A stretch of DNA of 40,996 nt, from contig JACWEQ010000004.1 in the NCBI GenBank assembly GCA_014653365.1, positions 1-40,996 on the forward strand, read 5' to 3'. The translations under genes were made by a program, and so were the position numbers. The DNA comes from Pelagibacterales bacterium SAG-MED49. Its GTDB lineage: Bacteria; Pseudomonadota; Alphaproteobacteria; Pelagibacterales; Pelagibacteraceae. Shown here piece by piece: positions 1-10,815 of the stretch (within the stretch, counting starts at the first letter, position 1; each line of letters starts with the position of its first letter). The notes under the pieces were generated by a model, which did no database searches, was not told where the DNA came from, and worked only from the letters and a program-made list of their open reading frames with translations.

Positions 1-28
1 TTATCATTTCTAATTTCAACTTGACCAG
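1..28. other. Inverted copy of bases 841-868; probable chimeric contig end
   Basis: Bases 1-28 are the exact reverse complement of bases 841-868 inside rplA. Base 29 no longer matches. The L11 reading frame is intact from about base 25 but carries a TGA at 22-24, so the real L11 N-terminus does not continue into this segment. The junction shares the hexamer gaccag (23-28) with the expected L11 sequence. Inverted joining through microhomology over a distance of about 0.8 kb is typical of multiple-displacement-amplification chimeras, so I read this as an artefact rather than biology. Confidence 0.85.
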
Positions 29-375
29 CTTTAGGTCAACGTGGTGTTAACATCATGGAGTTCTGCAAAGCCTTTAACGATAAAACTAAATCAATGGCAG
101 GAAAACCTGTTCCTGTTGAGATTACAGTTTATAAAGATAAAAAATTTGATTTTAAAATTAAATCACCACCAGCATCTTTTTTTATTAAAGAGGCAGTTAA
201 ACTTAAGGGTGGTTCAAAAGAACCAGGAAGAAATATTGTGGCATCAATCTCAAAAAAACAATTAGAAGATATTGCTAATCAAAAAATGAATGATTTAAAT
301 GCTCATGACTTAGAGGAAGCAGTAAAAATTATAGCAGGGTCAGCTAGATCTATGGGTATCGAGGTTAAAGATTAA
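25..375 (+). CDS. rplK: 50S ribosomal protein L11, 5'-truncated
   Basis: L11 binds 23S rRNA at the GTPase-associated centre with L10/L12 and supports factor-dependent GTP hydrolysis. The visible 116 residues start at the conserved [18 protein letters not shown] segment and run to the normal C-terminus ([11 protein letters not shown]). About 25 N-terminal residues (the first rRNA and release-factor contact region of a protein usually near 142 aa) are missing. The break is not a mutation: sequence before base ~25 is an inverted copy of rplA, so the gene is cut by a chimeric contig end. The stop codon overlaps the start of rplA by one base, which indicates translational coupling. An apparent ATG at 55 is an internal methionine (NIMEFCK), not the start. 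Confidence 0.95.
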   Translation, partial: PALGQRGVNIMEFCKAFNDKTKSMAGKPVPVEITVYKDKKFDFKIKSPPASFFIKEAVKLKGGSKEPGRNIVASISKKQLEDIANQKMNDLNAHDLEEAVKIIAGSARSMGIEVKD

Positions 376-1064
376 TGCCATCTAAAAGATTTAAAAAATT
401 ACCTGAAAAAACCAAAGATTTAAGTGCTGAGTCTATTGAAAAACTACTACCAGAAGTAAAAAAAAACTGCACAACTAAATTTGATGAGTCGGTAGATTTA
501 AGTTTTCAAATAAATAATAAACAAAAAAAAAGTGAAGTTAACATTAGAACAGTGGTTAATTTACCAGGTGGAACTGGTAAAAAAGTAAAAGTTGCTGTTG
601 TTTGTGAAGATGCCAAAGCACAAGAAGCAAAAGATGCAGGTGCAGATATTGTTGGTAGTGATGAATTTATTGAAAAAATTAAAGCGGGTGAATTAAATTT
701 TGAAAAACTAATCTGTACACCAGGTATGATGATTAAACTTTCAAAATTAGGTAAAGTTTTAGGACCAAAAGGATTAATGCCCAATCCTAAGCTAGGATCC
801 GTATCTGAAAATATTAAAGAAGCTGTAACTAATGCTAAATCTGGTCAAGTTGAAATTAGAAATGATAAAGATGGAAATATAGGTGTCAGTATTGGAAAAA
901 AATCATTCCATGACGATCAATTATTAAAAAATTTTCACGCAATATTAGATGCATTAGAAAAAGAAAAATCAAACAATACTCTAAAAGGTGATTTAGTTAA
1001 AAATACTTTTTTAACATCATCAATGGGTGTCTCATATAAAGTTAAATTAGGAAAATCGATATAG
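375..1064 (+). CDS. rplA: 50S ribosomal protein L1
   Basis: L1 forms the mobile L1 stalk near the ribosomal E site and helps release deacylated tRNA. In many bacteria it also represses its own mRNA. The 229-residue product matches the family length. The family signature GKVLGPKGLMPNPKLG lies near residues 124-139, and the two-domain layout is complete. The ATG overlaps the rplK stop (TAATG), so the two are probably translated together, as usual for rplK-rplA. Bases 841-868 of this gene recur inverted at the left end of the window. Confidence 0.98.
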   Translation: MPSKRFKKLPEKTKDLSAESIEKLLPEVKKNCTTKFDESVDLSFQINNKQKKSEVNIRTVVNLPGGTGKKVKVAVVCEDAKAQEAKDAGADIVGSDEFIEKIKAGELNFEKLICTPGMMIKLSKLGKVLGPKGLMPNPKLGSVSENIKEAVTNAKSGQVEIRNDKDGNIGVSIGKKSFHDDQLLKNFHAILDALEKEKSNNTLKGDLVKNTFLTSSMGVSYKVKLGKSI

Positions 1065-1066
1065 CC

Positions 1067-1588
1067 ATGTTAACGAAAGATCAAAAAAAGAATTATATTG
1101 CAGAAATGTCTGCTCAGTTTGAAAATAGTAAAGCTGTAATGGTTACTCATTATCAAGGTTTAACAATGACACAACTTGATGAGTTAAGAGCTAAAATGAG
1201 AGAACATGGAATAATTTTTAAGATAACCAAAAATAGAATAACAAAATTAGCTTTAGAAAAAACTAAATGTAAAGATTTGTCTAATTTATTTACTGGACCA
1301 ACTGCTGTTGCATTTGGTGAAGATGCCATCATGTCTGCTAGAATTCTCTCAAAATTTGCAAAAGATAATGAAAATTTGAAATTAATTGGTGGAATAATGG
1401 ATGAAGAGGTCTTAGATCAGGCCGGTGTTCAGAATGTAGCTAGTTTACCAACATTAGATGAAGCAAGAGCTAATATTGTTGGTATTTTAAACGCACCAGC
1501 ATCAAAATTAGTGAGTATTTTACTTGCATACTCAGAAAAAATGAGTAGTTTGTCGACAGAAAATTCTGAAACACAACCCAAAGAGTAA
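1067..1588 (+). CDS. rplJ: 50S ribosomal protein L10
   Basis: L10 anchors the L12 dimers to 23S rRNA and forms the base of the L7/L12 stalk. The product has 173 residues, close to the family norm. The N-terminal rRNA-binding part includes [16 protein letters not shown] and [12 protein letters not shown]. The C-terminal helix that binds L12 dimers follows, with [15 protein letters not shown] near residues 146-160. Only two bases separate it from rplA. The long leader that carries L10-L12 autoregulation in E. coli is therefore absent here, and the gene must be expressed from upstream or be controlled inside rplA. Confidence 0.97.
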   Translation: MLTKDQKKNYIAEMSAQFENSKAVMVTHYQGLTMTQLDELRAKMREHGIIFKITKNRITKLALEKTKCKDLSNLFTGPTAVAFGEDAIMSARILSKFAKDNENLKLIGGIMDEEVLDQAGVQNVASLPTLDEARANIVGILNAPASKLVSILLAYSEKMSSLSTENSETQPKE

Positions 1589-1593
1589 AAAAT

Positions 1594-1959
1594 ATGCCTG
1601 ACCTAAACAAAATTATTGAAGACCTATCTAGTTTAACTGTTGCAGAGGCAGCTGAACTTTCAAAACAATTAGAAGAAAAATGGGGAGTAACTCCAATGGC
1701 AGCAGCAGCTCCAGCAGCAGCAGGTGGAGCAGCTCCAGCAGAAGATAAAGATGATTTTACAATTATGCTTTTATCTGCAGGTGAAAAAAAAATTAATGTT
1801 ATTAAAGAAGTAAGAGCAGCAACTTCATTAGGTTTAAAAGAAGCTAAGGATCTAGTAGAGGGAGCACCAAAAGAAGTTAAATCTGGTGTTAACAAAAAAG
1901 AAGCTGAAGAGATCAAGGCTAAGTTAGAAGCAGCAGGCGCAAAAGTAGAACTTAAATAA
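1594..1959 (+). CDS. rplL: 50S ribosomal protein L7/L12
   Basis: L12 is the multicopy flexible stalk protein that recruits and activates EF-G, EF-Tu and other translational GTPases. The 121-residue product shows the expected three parts. These are an N-terminal dimerisation helix pair (residues 1-34), an Ala/Pro-rich hinge (about 35-52), and the C-terminal factor-binding domain with [20 protein letters not shown] and [10 protein letters not shown]. The hinge is encoded by GCA-rich codons, which makes it a local GC peak. The gene follows rplJ after five bases and is separated from rpoB by a strong hairpin. Confidence 0.98.
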   Translation: MPDLNKIIEDLSSLTVAEAAELSKQLEEKWGVTPMAAAAPAAAGGAAPAEDKDDFTIMLLSAGEKKINVIKEVRAATSLGLKEAKDLVEGAPKEVKSGVNKKEAEEIKAKLEAAGAKVELK

Positions 1960-1978
1960 TTTAATAAGAAAGAATTCA

Positions 1979-2004
1979 AATACTGATTATTTTTAATCAG
2001 TATT
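1979..2004 (+). promoter_or_regulatory. Hairpin between rplL and rpoB (attenuator or processing site)
   Basis: A perfect 11-bp inverted repeat (aatactgatta / taatcagtatt, arms 1979-1989 and 1994-2004) encloses a tttt loop. It sits in the 56-bp gap between rplL and rpoB. No uninterrupted T-run follows, only attattaaa, so full termination is unlikely. Enteric bacteria have a partial terminator and an RNase III site at the same place, where they lower rpoBC expression relative to the ribosomal proteins. An equivalent role is inferred from position only. Confidence 0.65.
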
Positions 2005-2015
2005 ATTAAACATAG

Positions 2016-5000
2016 ATGCAACTATCTTTTACTGAGAAGAAAAATATAAGAAAAAGTTTTGGTAAACTTAAAGAAAGTTTATCTATTCCAAATCTAATTG
2101 AAGTACAAAAAAATTCATACAAAGAATTAACAGAATTTGTTTCTGAAGCAGAATTGACAAAAGGATTTGATAGAGTTTTTAAAAGTATATTTCCAATTGA
2201 AGATTTAAATGACAAGGCAACATTAGAGTATGTTTCTTATAGATTAGATAAACCGAAATTTGATGTTGAAGAATGTATCACTAGAGGTTTGACTTATTCA
2301 TCAGCTCTAAAATGCACATTAAGATTAGTTGTTTATGAAATAGACCAAGAGAATAATACTAAAGATATTTTATCCGCTAAAGAACAAGAAGTTTATATGG
2401 GTGAAGTTCCTATGATGACAAATAGTGGTACTTTTATAACTAACGGTGTTCAAAGAGTTGTTGTTAATCAAATGCATAGAAGTCCAGGCGTATTCTTTGA
2501 TCATGATAAAGGTAAAACTCATGCAAGTGGAAAATTATTATTTAATTGTAGAGTAATTCCTAATAGAGGTTCGTGGTTAGATTTTGAATATGATGTTAAA
2601 GATTTTTTATATTTTAAAATCGATAGAAAGAAGAAAATTTTTGCATCAACTCTATTATTAGCTTTAGGTTTTACAAAAGCAGAAATGGTAGATGAGTTTT
2701 ATTCAAGTGAACAATACTCGTTTGATCCAAAAACTGAAAAATGGAAAACAAAATTTAATCCAGAAAACTATAAGGCAAAAAACTTTTCAGAAGAAGTTAT
2801 TAATGCAAAAACTGGAGAAGTTGTTATTAAATTAGGAGATAAGATTAACTATTTAAATGCCAAGAAATTAGCTAATGATGGTCTTAAAGATATTCTTGTT
2901 TCAAGAGAGTCTTTGTATGGAAAATTTTTACATAGAGACGTAAAAGTAAATGATGAAGAAGAAGGTACTTTTGCAATTGGTGCTGAGCTTAATGATGCAG
3001 TAATACAACAAATATTAGATGCTAACATCCATACGTTACAAATATCTGTAACTAATTCAATTAACAAAGGCCCATATCTTTTAACAACTATTTTAAATGA
3101 TAAGAACAACACTAAAGATGAGGCAATTACTGAGATCTATAAAATGCTTAGACCAGGTGAACCACCAACAATTGAAATAGCGACACAAATTTTTAATAAT
3201 CTATTTTTTAGTTCAGATAGATACGATCTTTCAGATGTGGGAAGAGTAAAAATGAACTCAAGATTAGAACAGAATTGTTCAGACAAAATTACAATTTTAA
3301 GAAATGATGACATTATAGCCATTGTTCATAAAATGTTGGATCTTAGAGATGGTAAAGATGAAGTTGATGATATTGATCATTTAGGTAATAGAAGAGTTCG
3401 TTCTGTTGGAGAGTTAGTTGAAAATCAGGCTCGTATTGGTGTTTACAGAATGGAAAGAGCTATTAAAGAAAAAATGACTACATTGGATGTTGAATCTGCT
3501 ATGCCGCAGGATTTAATTAATGCAAAACCACTAACAGTTTCATTAAAAGATTTTTTTGCAAGTTCTCAACTTTCACAATTTATGGATCAAACAAATCCAC
3601 TTTCAGAAATCACTCATAAAAGAAGAGTTTCAGCTTTAGGACCTGGAGGGCTAACTAGAGAAAGAGCTGGTTTTGAAGTTCGTGATGTTCACCCTACGCA
3701 TTATGGAAGAATTTGTCCAATCGAAACACCAGAAGGACCAAATATTGGTTTGATAAATAGTTTATCGACGTATGCAAAAATTAACAAATATGGCTTTATT
3801 GAGAGTCCGTATAAAAAAGTAAAAGATGGAGTTGTACAGAGCAATGTTGAATATCTTTCTGCAATGGAAGAAACTAAATATACAATTGCGCAAGCAAATG
3901 CCAAAATTGATAATAATGGTAAAATTTTGGAAGAATTAGTTCCTTGCAGAGAAAACTTAAATTTTGTTTTATCTAACCCAAAAAATATCGATTACATTGA
4001 TGTGTCACCAAAACAACTAGTGTCAGTTGCAGCATCATTAATTCCATTTTTAGAAAATGATGATGCTAACAGAGCATTAATGGGATCTAATATGATGAGA
4101 CAAGCAGTTCCATTATTAAAACCAGAGTCTCCTTTAGTTGGAACTGGAATTGAAAGTGATGTAGCCCTTGACTCTGGTGTAACTATTGTTGCTAAGCGTG
4201 AAGGAACAGTTGATAAAATTGATGGTAAAAGAATTGTAATAAAAGCTACTGAAGAAACTGATTTTTCTAAATCAGGAGTTGACATTTACAATCTACAAAA
4301 ATTTAAAAGATCAAACCAAAACACATGTATTAATCAAAAACCATTAGTAAGAGTTGGTGATAAAGTTAGATCTGGTGATATTATTGCAGATGGTCCATCT
4401 ACTAAACTAGGTGAATTAGCTTTAGGTAAAAATGTAACTGTAGCTTTCATGCCGTGGCAAGGCTACAATTTTGAAGACTCTATCTTGATTTCAGAGAGAT
4501 GTGTAACAGATGATGTGTTTACATCAGTTCATATTGTTGAGTATGAAATTATGGCCAGAGATACAAAATTAGGTGAAGAAGATATTACAAGAGATATTCC
4601 AAATGTTAATGAAGAAGCTTTAAAAAATTTAGATGAATCAGGTGTGGTTTATATTGGAGCAGAAGTAAATGCTGGAGATATTTTGGTAGGAAAAGTTACA
4701 CCAAAAGGGGATTCAGCGTCAGGACCTGAGGAAAAATTATTAAGATCAATCTTTGGTGAAAAAGCTATTGATGTAACAGATACATCCTTAAGAATGTCTA
4801 GAGGAAGCAGTGGAACTGTTGTGGATGTTAGAGTGTTTAATAGACATGGAATTGAAAAAGATGAGAGATCAATAACAATAGAAAGAGCTGAAATTGAAGA
4901 AGTTCAACAAGATAAAATTGTTGAAGAAGAAATTTTAGAGAGAAGTATTAAACAAAGAGCATCTCAATTTTTATCAGGATCTAGTTTAACTAAAAAAGTT

Positions 5001-6101
5001 AAAGATTTAGCAGAGGGCACTAAATTAGATTTTGAATCAATTGATAAACTGTCTATCAACGATGTATTTAAAATTACAGTAGGCAATGTAAATGATGAAG
5101 CAACATTAGCTCAACTTAAAGATCAATATAATAAAGCTAAACAGGATATTACAGAACGATTTGAAGATAAGGTTTTAAAAATAAGAAGTGGTGATGATTT
5201 ATTACCAAGTGTAATGAAAATGGTTAAAGTTTTTGTTGCAATAAAAAGAAGATTAAGGCCAGGTGATAAAATGTCTGGTAGACACGGTAACAAAGGTGTT
5301 GTTAGTAAAATTGTACCAGTTGAAGACATGCCATATCGTGAAGACGGAAGGCCTGTTGATATAGTTTTAAATCCACTTGGTGTACCAAGTCGTATGAACG
5401 TAGGTCAAATTTTAGAAACACATTTAGGATGGGCATGTAAAGAATTTGGTGAAGAAGTTAAAAAATTAGTTAATGAAAATAATAAAAAGATTGAAAAAAC
5501 AGAAAAAATCTCAAAATTTCTTAAATCAGTTTATGGTGAAGAAATTTTTGATGAAAAAGTTGAGAAATTGAATAAGTCAGAATTTAAAGACTTATGTGAA
5601 AATTTACAAAACGGTATAGCTATTTCAACACCAGTATTTGATGGTGCAAAAGAAAAAAATGTTACTGAAATGCTTGAGCTAGCAAAATTACCCGGATCAG
5701 GACAAACATATTTATGGGATGGTAGAACAGGAGAAAAATTTGATAGGCCTGTAACAGTTGGCATTATTTATATGCTTAAACTTCATCATTTAGTCGAAGA
5801 TAAAATTCATGCAAGATCAACTGGTCCATATAGTTTGGTTACTCAGCAACCATTGGGAGGAAAAGCTCAACTTGGTGGTCAAAGATTTGGTGAAATGGAA
5901 GTATGGGCATTAGAAGCCTATGGAGCTTCATACACACTTCAAGAAATATTAACTGTGAAGTCAGATGATGTCGCGGGAAGAGTAAAAGTTTATGAAACTA
6001 TAGTTAAAGGTGAGGAAAATTTTGAGTCAGGTATACCAGAGTCATTCAACGTATTAGTTAAAGAAATCAAATCATTAGCATTAAACGTGGAGCTTAATTA
6101 A
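2016..6101 (+). CDS. rpoB: DNA-directed RNA polymerase subunit beta
   Basis: This is the second largest subunit of the core RNA polymerase and forms one side of the active-site cleft. The 1361-residue product is full length for proteobacteria. The rifampicin-binding region near residues 515-545 reads [20 protein letters not shown] followed by [10 protein letters not shown], the ordinary rifampicin-sensitive form. Downstream are [16 protein letters not shown], the active-site region [12 protein letters not shown], and near the C-terminus [20 protein letters not shown], which contacts beta'. It follows the rplL hairpin and ends one base before rpoC, giving a tight rpoBC pair. Confidence 0.99.
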   Translation: MQLSFTEKKNIRKSFGKLKESLSIPNLIEVQKNSYKELTEFVSEAELTKGFDRVFKSIFPIEDLNDKATLEYVSYRLDKPKFDVEECITRGLTYSSALKCTLRLVVYEIDQENNTKDILSAKEQEVYMGEVPMMTNSGTFITNGVQRVVVNQMHRSPGVFFDHDKGKTHASGKLLFNCRVIPNRGSWLDFEYDVKDFLYFKIDRKKKIFASTLLLALGFTKAEMVDEFYSSEQYSFDPKTEKWKTKFNPENYKAKNFSEEVINAKTGEVVIKLGDKINYLNAKKLANDGLKDILVSRESLYGKFLHRDVKVNDEEEGTFAIGAELNDAVIQQILDANIHTLQISVTNSINKGPYLLTTILNDKNNTKDEAITEIYKMLRPGEPPTIEIATQIFNNLFFSSDRYDLSDVGRVKMNSRLEQNCSDKITILRNDDIIAIVHKMLDLRDGKDEVDDIDHLGNRRVRSVGELVENQARIGVYRMERAIKEKMTTLDVESAMPQDLINAKPLTVSLKDFFASSQLSQFMDQTNPLSEITHKRRVSALGPGGLTRERAGFEVRDVHPTHYGRICPIETPEGPNIGLINSLSTYAKINKYGFIESPYKKVKDGVVQSNVEYLSAMEETKYTIAQANAKIDNNGKILEELVPCRENLNFVLSNPKNIDYIDVSPKQLVSVAASLIPFLENDDANRALMGSNMMRQAVPLLKPESPLVGTGIESDVALDSGVTIVAKREGTVDKIDGKRIVIKATEETDFSKSGVDIYNLQKFKRSNQNTCINQKPLVRVGDKVRSGDIIADGPSTKLGELALGKNVTVAFMPWQGYNFEDSILISERCVTDDVFTSVHIVEYEIMARDTKLGEEDITRDIPNVNEEALKNLDESGVVYIGAEVNAGDILVGKVTPKGDSASGPEEKLLRSIFGEKAIDVTDTSLRMSRGSSGTVVDVRVFNRHGIEKDERSITIERAEIEEVQQDKIVEEEILERSIKQRASQFLSGSSLTKKVKDLAEGTKLDFESIDKLSINDVFKITVGNVNDEATLAQLKDQYNKAKQDITERFEDKVLKIRSGDDLLPSVMKMVKVFVAIKRRLRPGDKMSGRHGNKGVVSKIVPVEDMPYREDGRPVDIVLNPLGVPSRMNVGQILETHLGWACKEFGEEVKKLVNENNKKIEKTEKISKFLKSVYGEEIFDEKVEKLNKSEFKDLCENLQNGIAISTPVFDGAKEKNVTEMLELAKLPGSGQTYLWDGRTGEKFDRPVTVGIIYMLKLHHLVEDKIHARSTGPYSLVTQQPLGGKAQLGGQRFGEMEVWALEAYGASYTLQEILTVKSDDVAGRVKVYETIVKGEENFESGIPESFNVLVKEIKSLALNVELN

Positions 6102-6102
6102 A

Positions 6103-9100
6103 ATGAGTAAAGAATTAACAGATCTATTTAAAAATACTGAAATTTCTGAAGCTCAGAATTTTAGCAGCATTAAAATTTCATTAGCTAGTCCTGAAAAAAT
6201 TAAATCATGGACTTTTGGTGAAATTAAGAAACCAGAAACAATAAACTACAGAACTTTTAGACCTGAAAAAGATGGTTTATTTTGCGCAAGAATTTTTGGC
6301 CCGATTAAAGATTACGAGTGTTTGTGTGGAAAATACAAACGTATGAAATTTAGAGGAATTATTTGTGAAAAATGTGGAGTTGAAGTGACAAAATCAAATG
6401 TTCGTAGAGAACGAATGGGTCATATTAATCTTGCAACACCTGTTGCCCATATTTGGTTTTTAAAATCTTTACCTAGCAGAATAGCTTTGGCTGTTGATAT
6501 GAAGCTTAAAGAAATAGAAAGAGTACTGTACTTTGAAAATTTTATTGTCATAGAGCCAGGTTTAACTGGTCTTCAAAAAAATCAACTTCTTAATGAAGAA
6601 GAATTAGCCAAGTATCAAGATGAATTTGGTGAGGAATCATTTACGGCTGGAATAGGTGCTGAAGCTGTACTTGAAATGTTAAAAAATTTAGATTTAGAAT
6701 TAGAGAGAAAAAATCTTATTAATTTTATTAAAGAAACAAAATCTAAAGTTAATGAAGAAAGAGCCATTAAAAGATTAAAACTAGTAGAGTCGTTTATTGA
6801 AACAGGTCAAAAACCTGAATGGATGATTTTAACTGTTGTTCCTGTTATTCCACCTGAACTAAGACCATTAGTTCCACTAGATGGAGGAAGGTTTGCGACA
6901 TCTGATTTAAATGACCTTTATAGAAGAGTTATCAATAGAAATAATAGATTAAAAAGATTAATGGACCTTAAAGCTCCAGATATCATTGTAAGAAATGAAA
7001 AACGTATGCTTCAAGAGTCTGTAGACGCATTATTTGACAATGGTAGAAGAGGTAGAGTTATAACTGGGACTGGAAAAAGACCACTAAAATCTTTAGCAGA
7101 AATGCTTAAAGGTAAACAAGGTAGATTTAGACAGAACTTACTTGGTAAAAGAGTTGATTACTCAGGTAGATCTGTAATTGTTGTTGGTCCAGATTTAAAA
7201 CTTCATGAATGTGGTTTGCCGAAAAAAATGGCTTTAGAATTATTTAAACCATTTTTGTATGCAAGACTAAATAAACTTGGATTAGCTTCAACTATTAAGC
7301 AAGCTAAGAAGTTAGTTGAAAAAGAAACAAATGCTGTATGGGACGCACTAGAATTAATTGTTAGAGAACATCCTGTAATTTTAAATAGAGCGCCAACACT
7401 TCACAGATTAGGTGTTCAGGCATTTGAACCAAAACTTATTGAGGGAGATGCAATTGAACTTCATCCATTAACTTGTGCTGCATTTAATGCTGACTTCGAT
7501 GGTGACCAAATGGCTGTTCACGTTCCATTAAGTTTAGAAGCTCAATTAGAAGCAAGAATTTTAATGTTATCAACAAATAATATTTTATCACCATCTAATG
7601 GTAAACCAATTATCGTACCAAGTCAGGATATGATTTTGGGAATTTACTACCTTTCTCAAGAACCTTTGACAGATAAACCTGTAGGATATTTTGTTGATGT
7701 AAATGCAATTGAATTTGCTTTAGCTTCAGACCAAATTAAAGTTCACAGTACAATTATATCAAGAATTGAAACTGTTGATGAAAATGGAAACAAAAAATTT
7801 GAAAAATATACTTCAACAGCTGGAAGATTTTTATTAGCAAATCTACTTCCAAAAAATAATAATATTAAATTTTCTTTAGTTGATAGATTATTACCTAAGA
7901 AAACAGTTTCTGAAATAATTGATATTGTTTTTAGATTTTGTGGACAAAAAACAACTGTTATTTTCTGTGATAAATTAAAAGATTTAGGATTTAAGCATGC
8001 TTTCAAAGCTGGTATTTCTTTTGGAAAAGATGATCTAGTTATACCTGAAAGCAAAACTCAGTTGATCGAAGATACAAAAGGGTTAATTGCTGATTATGAA
8101 ACTCAATATTCTGAAGGATTAATTACAAGAGGAGAAAAGTACAACAAAGTTGTTGATGCTTGGTCTAAATGTACAGATAAAGTTGCAGGTGAAATGATGC
8201 GAGGCATTTCAGCAACTGAAAAAACTCCTGAGGGACTTAAAATTAATTCTGTATACATGATGGCAGATAGTGGAGCTAGAGGATCAGCAGCTCAAATGAA
8301 ACAGCTTGCTGGAATGAGGGGATTGATAGCAAAACCTTCAGGTGAAATTATTGAAACTCCAATTATATCTAACTTTAAGGAAGGTTTAACAGCATTAGAA
8401 TACTTTAACTCAACTCACGGAGCCAGAAAAGGACTAGCTGATACAGCACTTAAAACAGCAAGCTCAGGTTATTTAACAAGAAGATTATGTGATGTTGCTC
8501 AGGATTTAACAATTACAAAAATTCAGTGTGATGAACCAGGGTTTATAGAATTATCTGAAATTTTAGAAGGTGGTAATATTGTTGTAAGTTTATCTGAAAG
8601 AGCTTTGGGAAGAGTGACGGCTTATGAAGTTAAAAATCCATTAACTGGAGAAGTTGTTATTAAAAAAAATAAAATGATTGATGAGACTGGTTGTGACTTA
8701 ATTGATGCAGCTGGAGTTAAATCACTAAAAGTATATTCAGTCATGACATGTAGCTCAAAAGAAGGTGTTTGTGCAACTTGTTACGGTAGGGATTTATCTA
8801 GAGGTAAAATGGTTCACGTAGGTGAGGCTATTGGAATGATTTCAGCACAGTCTATTGGTGAACCAGGTACACAGTTGACAATGAGAACTTTCCACGTGGG
8901 TGGAACTGCATCTGTAAAACAAGATTCTCAAATCGTAAGCAAAAATGAGGGTATTCTAAAAATTTTAAATTCTAATATTTTAGAAGACTCTAAGAAAAAC
9001 TTAATTGTAATGGGAAGAAATACACAATTATCGATCGAAGATAATAATGGTGTTCAAGTTGCTGTTTATAAGGTTGGCTATGGTTCAAAATTATTTTTTA

Positions 9101-10272
9101 ACAATGGTGATAAAATTAAAGCAAATACAAAAATTTGTGAATGGGACCCATACACAACTCCTGTTATTGCTGAAAAAAGTGGTACAGCAAGTTTTGTTGA
9201 CCTAATTGATGGAGTTTCCATCCAAGAAACCACTGATGATGCAACAGGTATTTCCTCAAAATCAGTAATTGATTGGAGAGCTCAATCTAAAAGTACAGAT
9301 TTAAAACCTAGAATTACTTTACGAGATGAAAAAGGAAATGTTATTAAAAAAGCCGATGATAATGAAGCTAGATACTATCTAGTTCCAGACTCAATCCTTT
9401 CAATTAAAGATGGTCAAAAAGTTTTTGCTGGTGACGTAATAGCAAGACTTCCAAAAGAAACTACTAAGACAAAAGACATTACAGGTGGACTACCAAGAGT
9501 TGCTGAGTTATTTGAAGCAAGAAAAGCAAAAGATAGTGCAATTATAGCTGAAAATGATGGGCAAGTTGTATTTGGAAAAGAAGTTAGAGGTAAACAAAGA
9601 GTATCAATTGTTCCAGAAGATGGTACTGAGCCTTCTAATTATTTAATTCCAAAAGGAAAACATATTAATTTTAACCCTGGTGAAAAAATTCAAAAGGGTG
9701 AATATTTATTAGATGGTCAACCGTTACCGCATGATATTTTAAGGGTATTAGGAATTAAGGAATTAACTGAATATTTTGTAAACCAAGTTCAGGAAGTTTA
9801 TAGACTACAAGGTGTAATTATTAACGATAAACACATAGAAACTATTTTAAGACAAATGCTTAAAAAAGTTGAAGTTAAAGTTTCAGGTGATTCGAGTTAT
9901 TTACCAGGTGAAGTTATTGATAGGATTAAATTCGATAATGCAAATGAAAAACTTGTAGCTGATGGTAAAAATCCAGCAGTTGGAGAACGTGTATTAATGG
10001 GTATTACTAAGGCTTCATTACAAACTGAGTCATTTATTTCAGCAGCTTCATTCCAGGAAACAACAAGAGTTTTAACAGATGCGGCTATCAAAGGTAAAGT
10101 TGACCCGTTAAATGGCTTAAAAGAAAATGTTATTGTTGGTAGACTGGTTCCAGCTGGAACAGGTCATATTAAAAATAAATGGAATAAAAAAGCTCTTGAG
10201 GATGACAATAGTTTTATAGCTGAACAAGATAAAATTGAAACATCTGAACCTTCAGAAACACCTGCAAATTAG
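6103..10272 (+). CDS. rpoC: DNA-directed RNA polymerase subunit beta'
   Basis: This is the largest core polymerase subunit and holds the catalytic Mg ions. The 1389 residues cover the full protein. The N-terminal zinc site has Cys pairs CLCG and CEKCG near residues 73-90. The catalytic loop NADFDGDQM lies near residues 462-470, with the three Mg-binding aspartates intact. The second zinc site uses Cys near 796 and the [11 protein letters not shown] cluster near 882-892. The trigger-loop region with [16 protein letters not shown] follows. It starts one base after rpoB. The 171-bp region after it carries a chain of inverted repeats before rpsL. Confidence 0.99.
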   Translation: MSKELTDLFKNTEISEAQNFSSIKISLASPEKIKSWTFGEIKKPETINYRTFRPEKDGLFCARIFGPIKDYECLCGKYKRMKFRGIICEKCGVEVTKSNVRRERMGHINLATPVAHIWFLKSLPSRIALAVDMKLKEIERVLYFENFIVIEPGLTGLQKNQLLNEEELAKYQDEFGEESFTAGIGAEAVLEMLKNLDLELERKNLINFIKETKSKVNEERAIKRLKLVESFIETGQKPEWMILTVVPVIPPELRPLVPLDGGRFATSDLNDLYRRVINRNNRLKRLMDLKAPDIIVRNEKRMLQESVDALFDNGRRGRVITGTGKRPLKSLAEMLKGKQGRFRQNLLGKRVDYSGRSVIVVGPDLKLHECGLPKKMALELFKPFLYARLNKLGLASTIKQAKKLVEKETNAVWDALELIVREHPVILNRAPTLHRLGVQAFEPKLIEGDAIELHPLTCAAFNADFDGDQMAVHVPLSLEAQLEARILMLSTNNILSPSNGKPIIVPSQDMILGIYYLSQEPLTDKPVGYFVDVNAIEFALASDQIKVHSTIISRIETVDENGNKKFEKYTSTAGRFLLANLLPKNNNIKFSLVDRLLPKKTVSEIIDIVFRFCGQKTTVIFCDKLKDLGFKHAFKAGISFGKDDLVIPESKTQLIEDTKGLIADYETQYSEGLITRGEKYNKVVDAWSKCTDKVAGEMMRGISATEKTPEGLKINSVYMMADSGARGSAAQMKQLAGMRGLIAKPSGEIIETPIISNFKEGLTALEYFNSTHGARKGLADTALKTASSGYLTRRLCDVAQDLTITKIQCDEPGFIELSEILEGGNIVVSLSERALGRVTAYEVKNPLTGEVVIKKNKMIDETGCDLIDAAGVKSLKVYSVMTCSSKEGVCATCYGRDLSRGKMVHVGEAIGMISAQSIGEPGTQLTMRTFHVGGTASVKQDSQIVSKNEGILKILNSNILEDSKKNLIVMGRNTQLSIEDNNGVQVAVYKVGYGSKLFFNNGDKIKANTKICEWDPYTTPVIAEKSGTASFVDLIDGVSIQETTDDATGISSKSVIDWRAQSKSTDLKPRITLRDEKGNVIKKADDNEARYYLVPDSILSIKDGQKVFAGDVIARLPKETTKTKDITGGLPRVAELFEARKAKDSAIIAENDGQVVFGKEVRGKQRVSIVPEDGTEPSNYLIPKGKHINFNPGEKIQKGEYLLDGQPLPHDILRVLGIKELTEYFVNQVQEVYRLQGVIINDKHIETILRQMLKKVEVKVSGDSSYLPGEVIDRIKFDNANEKLVADGKNPAVGERVLMGITKASLQTESFISAASFQETTRVLTDAAIKGKVDPLNGLKENVIVGRLVPAGTGHIKNKWNKKALEDDNSFIAEQDKIETSEPSETPAN

Positions 10273-10286
10273 TAAAAATATCACTT

Positions 10287-10330
10287 AATACTTGAAGTTT
10301 TAGTTTGACAAAGTCAGATTAATAAGTATT
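10287..10330 (+). repeat. Inverted repeat downstream of rpoC
   Basis: Perfect 7-bp arms AATACTT (10287-10293) and AAGTATT (10324-10330) begin 14 bases after the rpoC stop. The short internal repeat tgac-aaa-gtca sits inside. Two further T residues follow the second arm. In a read-through transcript this would form the first of three consecutive hairpins ahead of rpsL. It could act as a weak rpoC terminator, but the stem is AT-rich and the loop is long. Confidence 0.4.
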
Positions 10331-10332
10331 TT
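10305..10332 (+). promoter_or_regulatory. Candidate promoter for the rpsL operon
   Basis: A consensus -35 box TTGACA (10305-10310) is followed after 16 bp by TATTTT (10327-10332), a four-of-six match to the -10 consensus. It is the only full TTGACA in the rpoC-rpsL gap and would start RNA near 10339. That start would remove the first bases of the helix 10332-10342/10375-10385, so promoter use and the full leader structure do not fit together completely. Confidence 0.45.
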
Positions 10333-10408
10333 GGCGATGTTTTTGGTTGGAATGTAGTACCTACTAATAGTACTAAACGCTGCCACAAAATAACCTGTCA
10401 GTTATTTT
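10332..10408 (+). promoter_or_regulatory. Structured leader upstream of rpsL
   Basis: Two helices follow one another. In helix A, bases 10332-10342 (tggcgatgttt) pair with 10375-10385 (aaacgctgcca) in ten of eleven positions, two of them G-U, with one A-C mismatch. It encloses a smaller stem 10356-10360/10370-10374. In helix B, aaaataac (10387-10394) pairs perfectly with gttatttt (10401-10408) around the loop ctgtca. The second arm of helix B ends in TTTT, so B could work as an attenuator. I do not recognise a known riboswitch or r-protein leader. A role in controlling the rpsL operon is inferred from position. Confidence 0.5.
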
Positions 10409-10443
10409 CATCTAAAAATATATTAATTAATTATATAAAATTT

Positions 10444-10815
10444 ATGCCAACTATTAATCAGTTGTTAAGAAAAAAAAGAGTTAAACAAATTACTAGGAAC
10501 AAAGTTCCAGCTTTACAAAAGCAACCTCTTAAAAGAGGTGTGTGTGTAAAAGTTTATACAACAACACCGAAGAAACCAAACTCAGCATTAAGAAAAGTTG
10601 CAAGAGTTAGATTATCAAATGGCTTTGAAGTAACTGCATACATTCCAGGTGAAGGCCACAACCTTCAAGAACACTCAGTCGTTTTGATTAGAGGTGGTAG
10701 GGTAAAAGATTTACCAGGTGTTCGTTATCATATTTTAAGAGGTAACCTTGATACTCAAGGTGTTGCAAACAGAAAAAAAAGAAGATCATTGTATGGAACT
10801 AAAAAAGGTAAATAA
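10444..10815 (+). CDS. rpsL: 30S ribosomal protein S12
   Basis: S12 sits at the decoding centre and controls translational accuracy. The 123-residue product is the standard length. It contains [17 protein letters not shown] and [13 protein letters not shown], with the lysines at the classical streptomycin-resistance positions in wild-type form. The DLPGVRYH loop contains the aspartate that is beta-methylthiolated in other bacteria. No Shine-Dalgarno sequence is visible; the ATG follows an A/T-only stretch. It is the first gene after the structured leader and overlaps rpsG by one base. Confidence 0.99.
   Translation: MPTINQLLRKKRVKQITRNKVPALQKQPLKRGVCVKVYTTTPKKPNSALRKVARVRLSNGFEVTAYIPGEGHNLQEHSVVLIRGGRVKDLPGVRYHILRGNLDTQGVANRKKRRSLYGTKKGK

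Noticed and set aside
25..375. rplK as a degraded pseudogene
   Set aside because: The stop codon at 22-24 lies in the inverted rplA copy. From base 25 on, the L11 sequence is fully conserved.
1470..2021. A 183-codon open frame on the minus strand across rplL
   Set aside because: It is antisense to the conserved L10/L12 coding region and its Ala-rich part only mirrors the L12 hinge. It has no recognisable domain.
10331..10385. tRNA or other known small RNA in the rpoC-rpsL gap
   Set aside because: The helix does not resolve into a cloverleaf; no T-loop, anticodon arm or CCA-like end is present.
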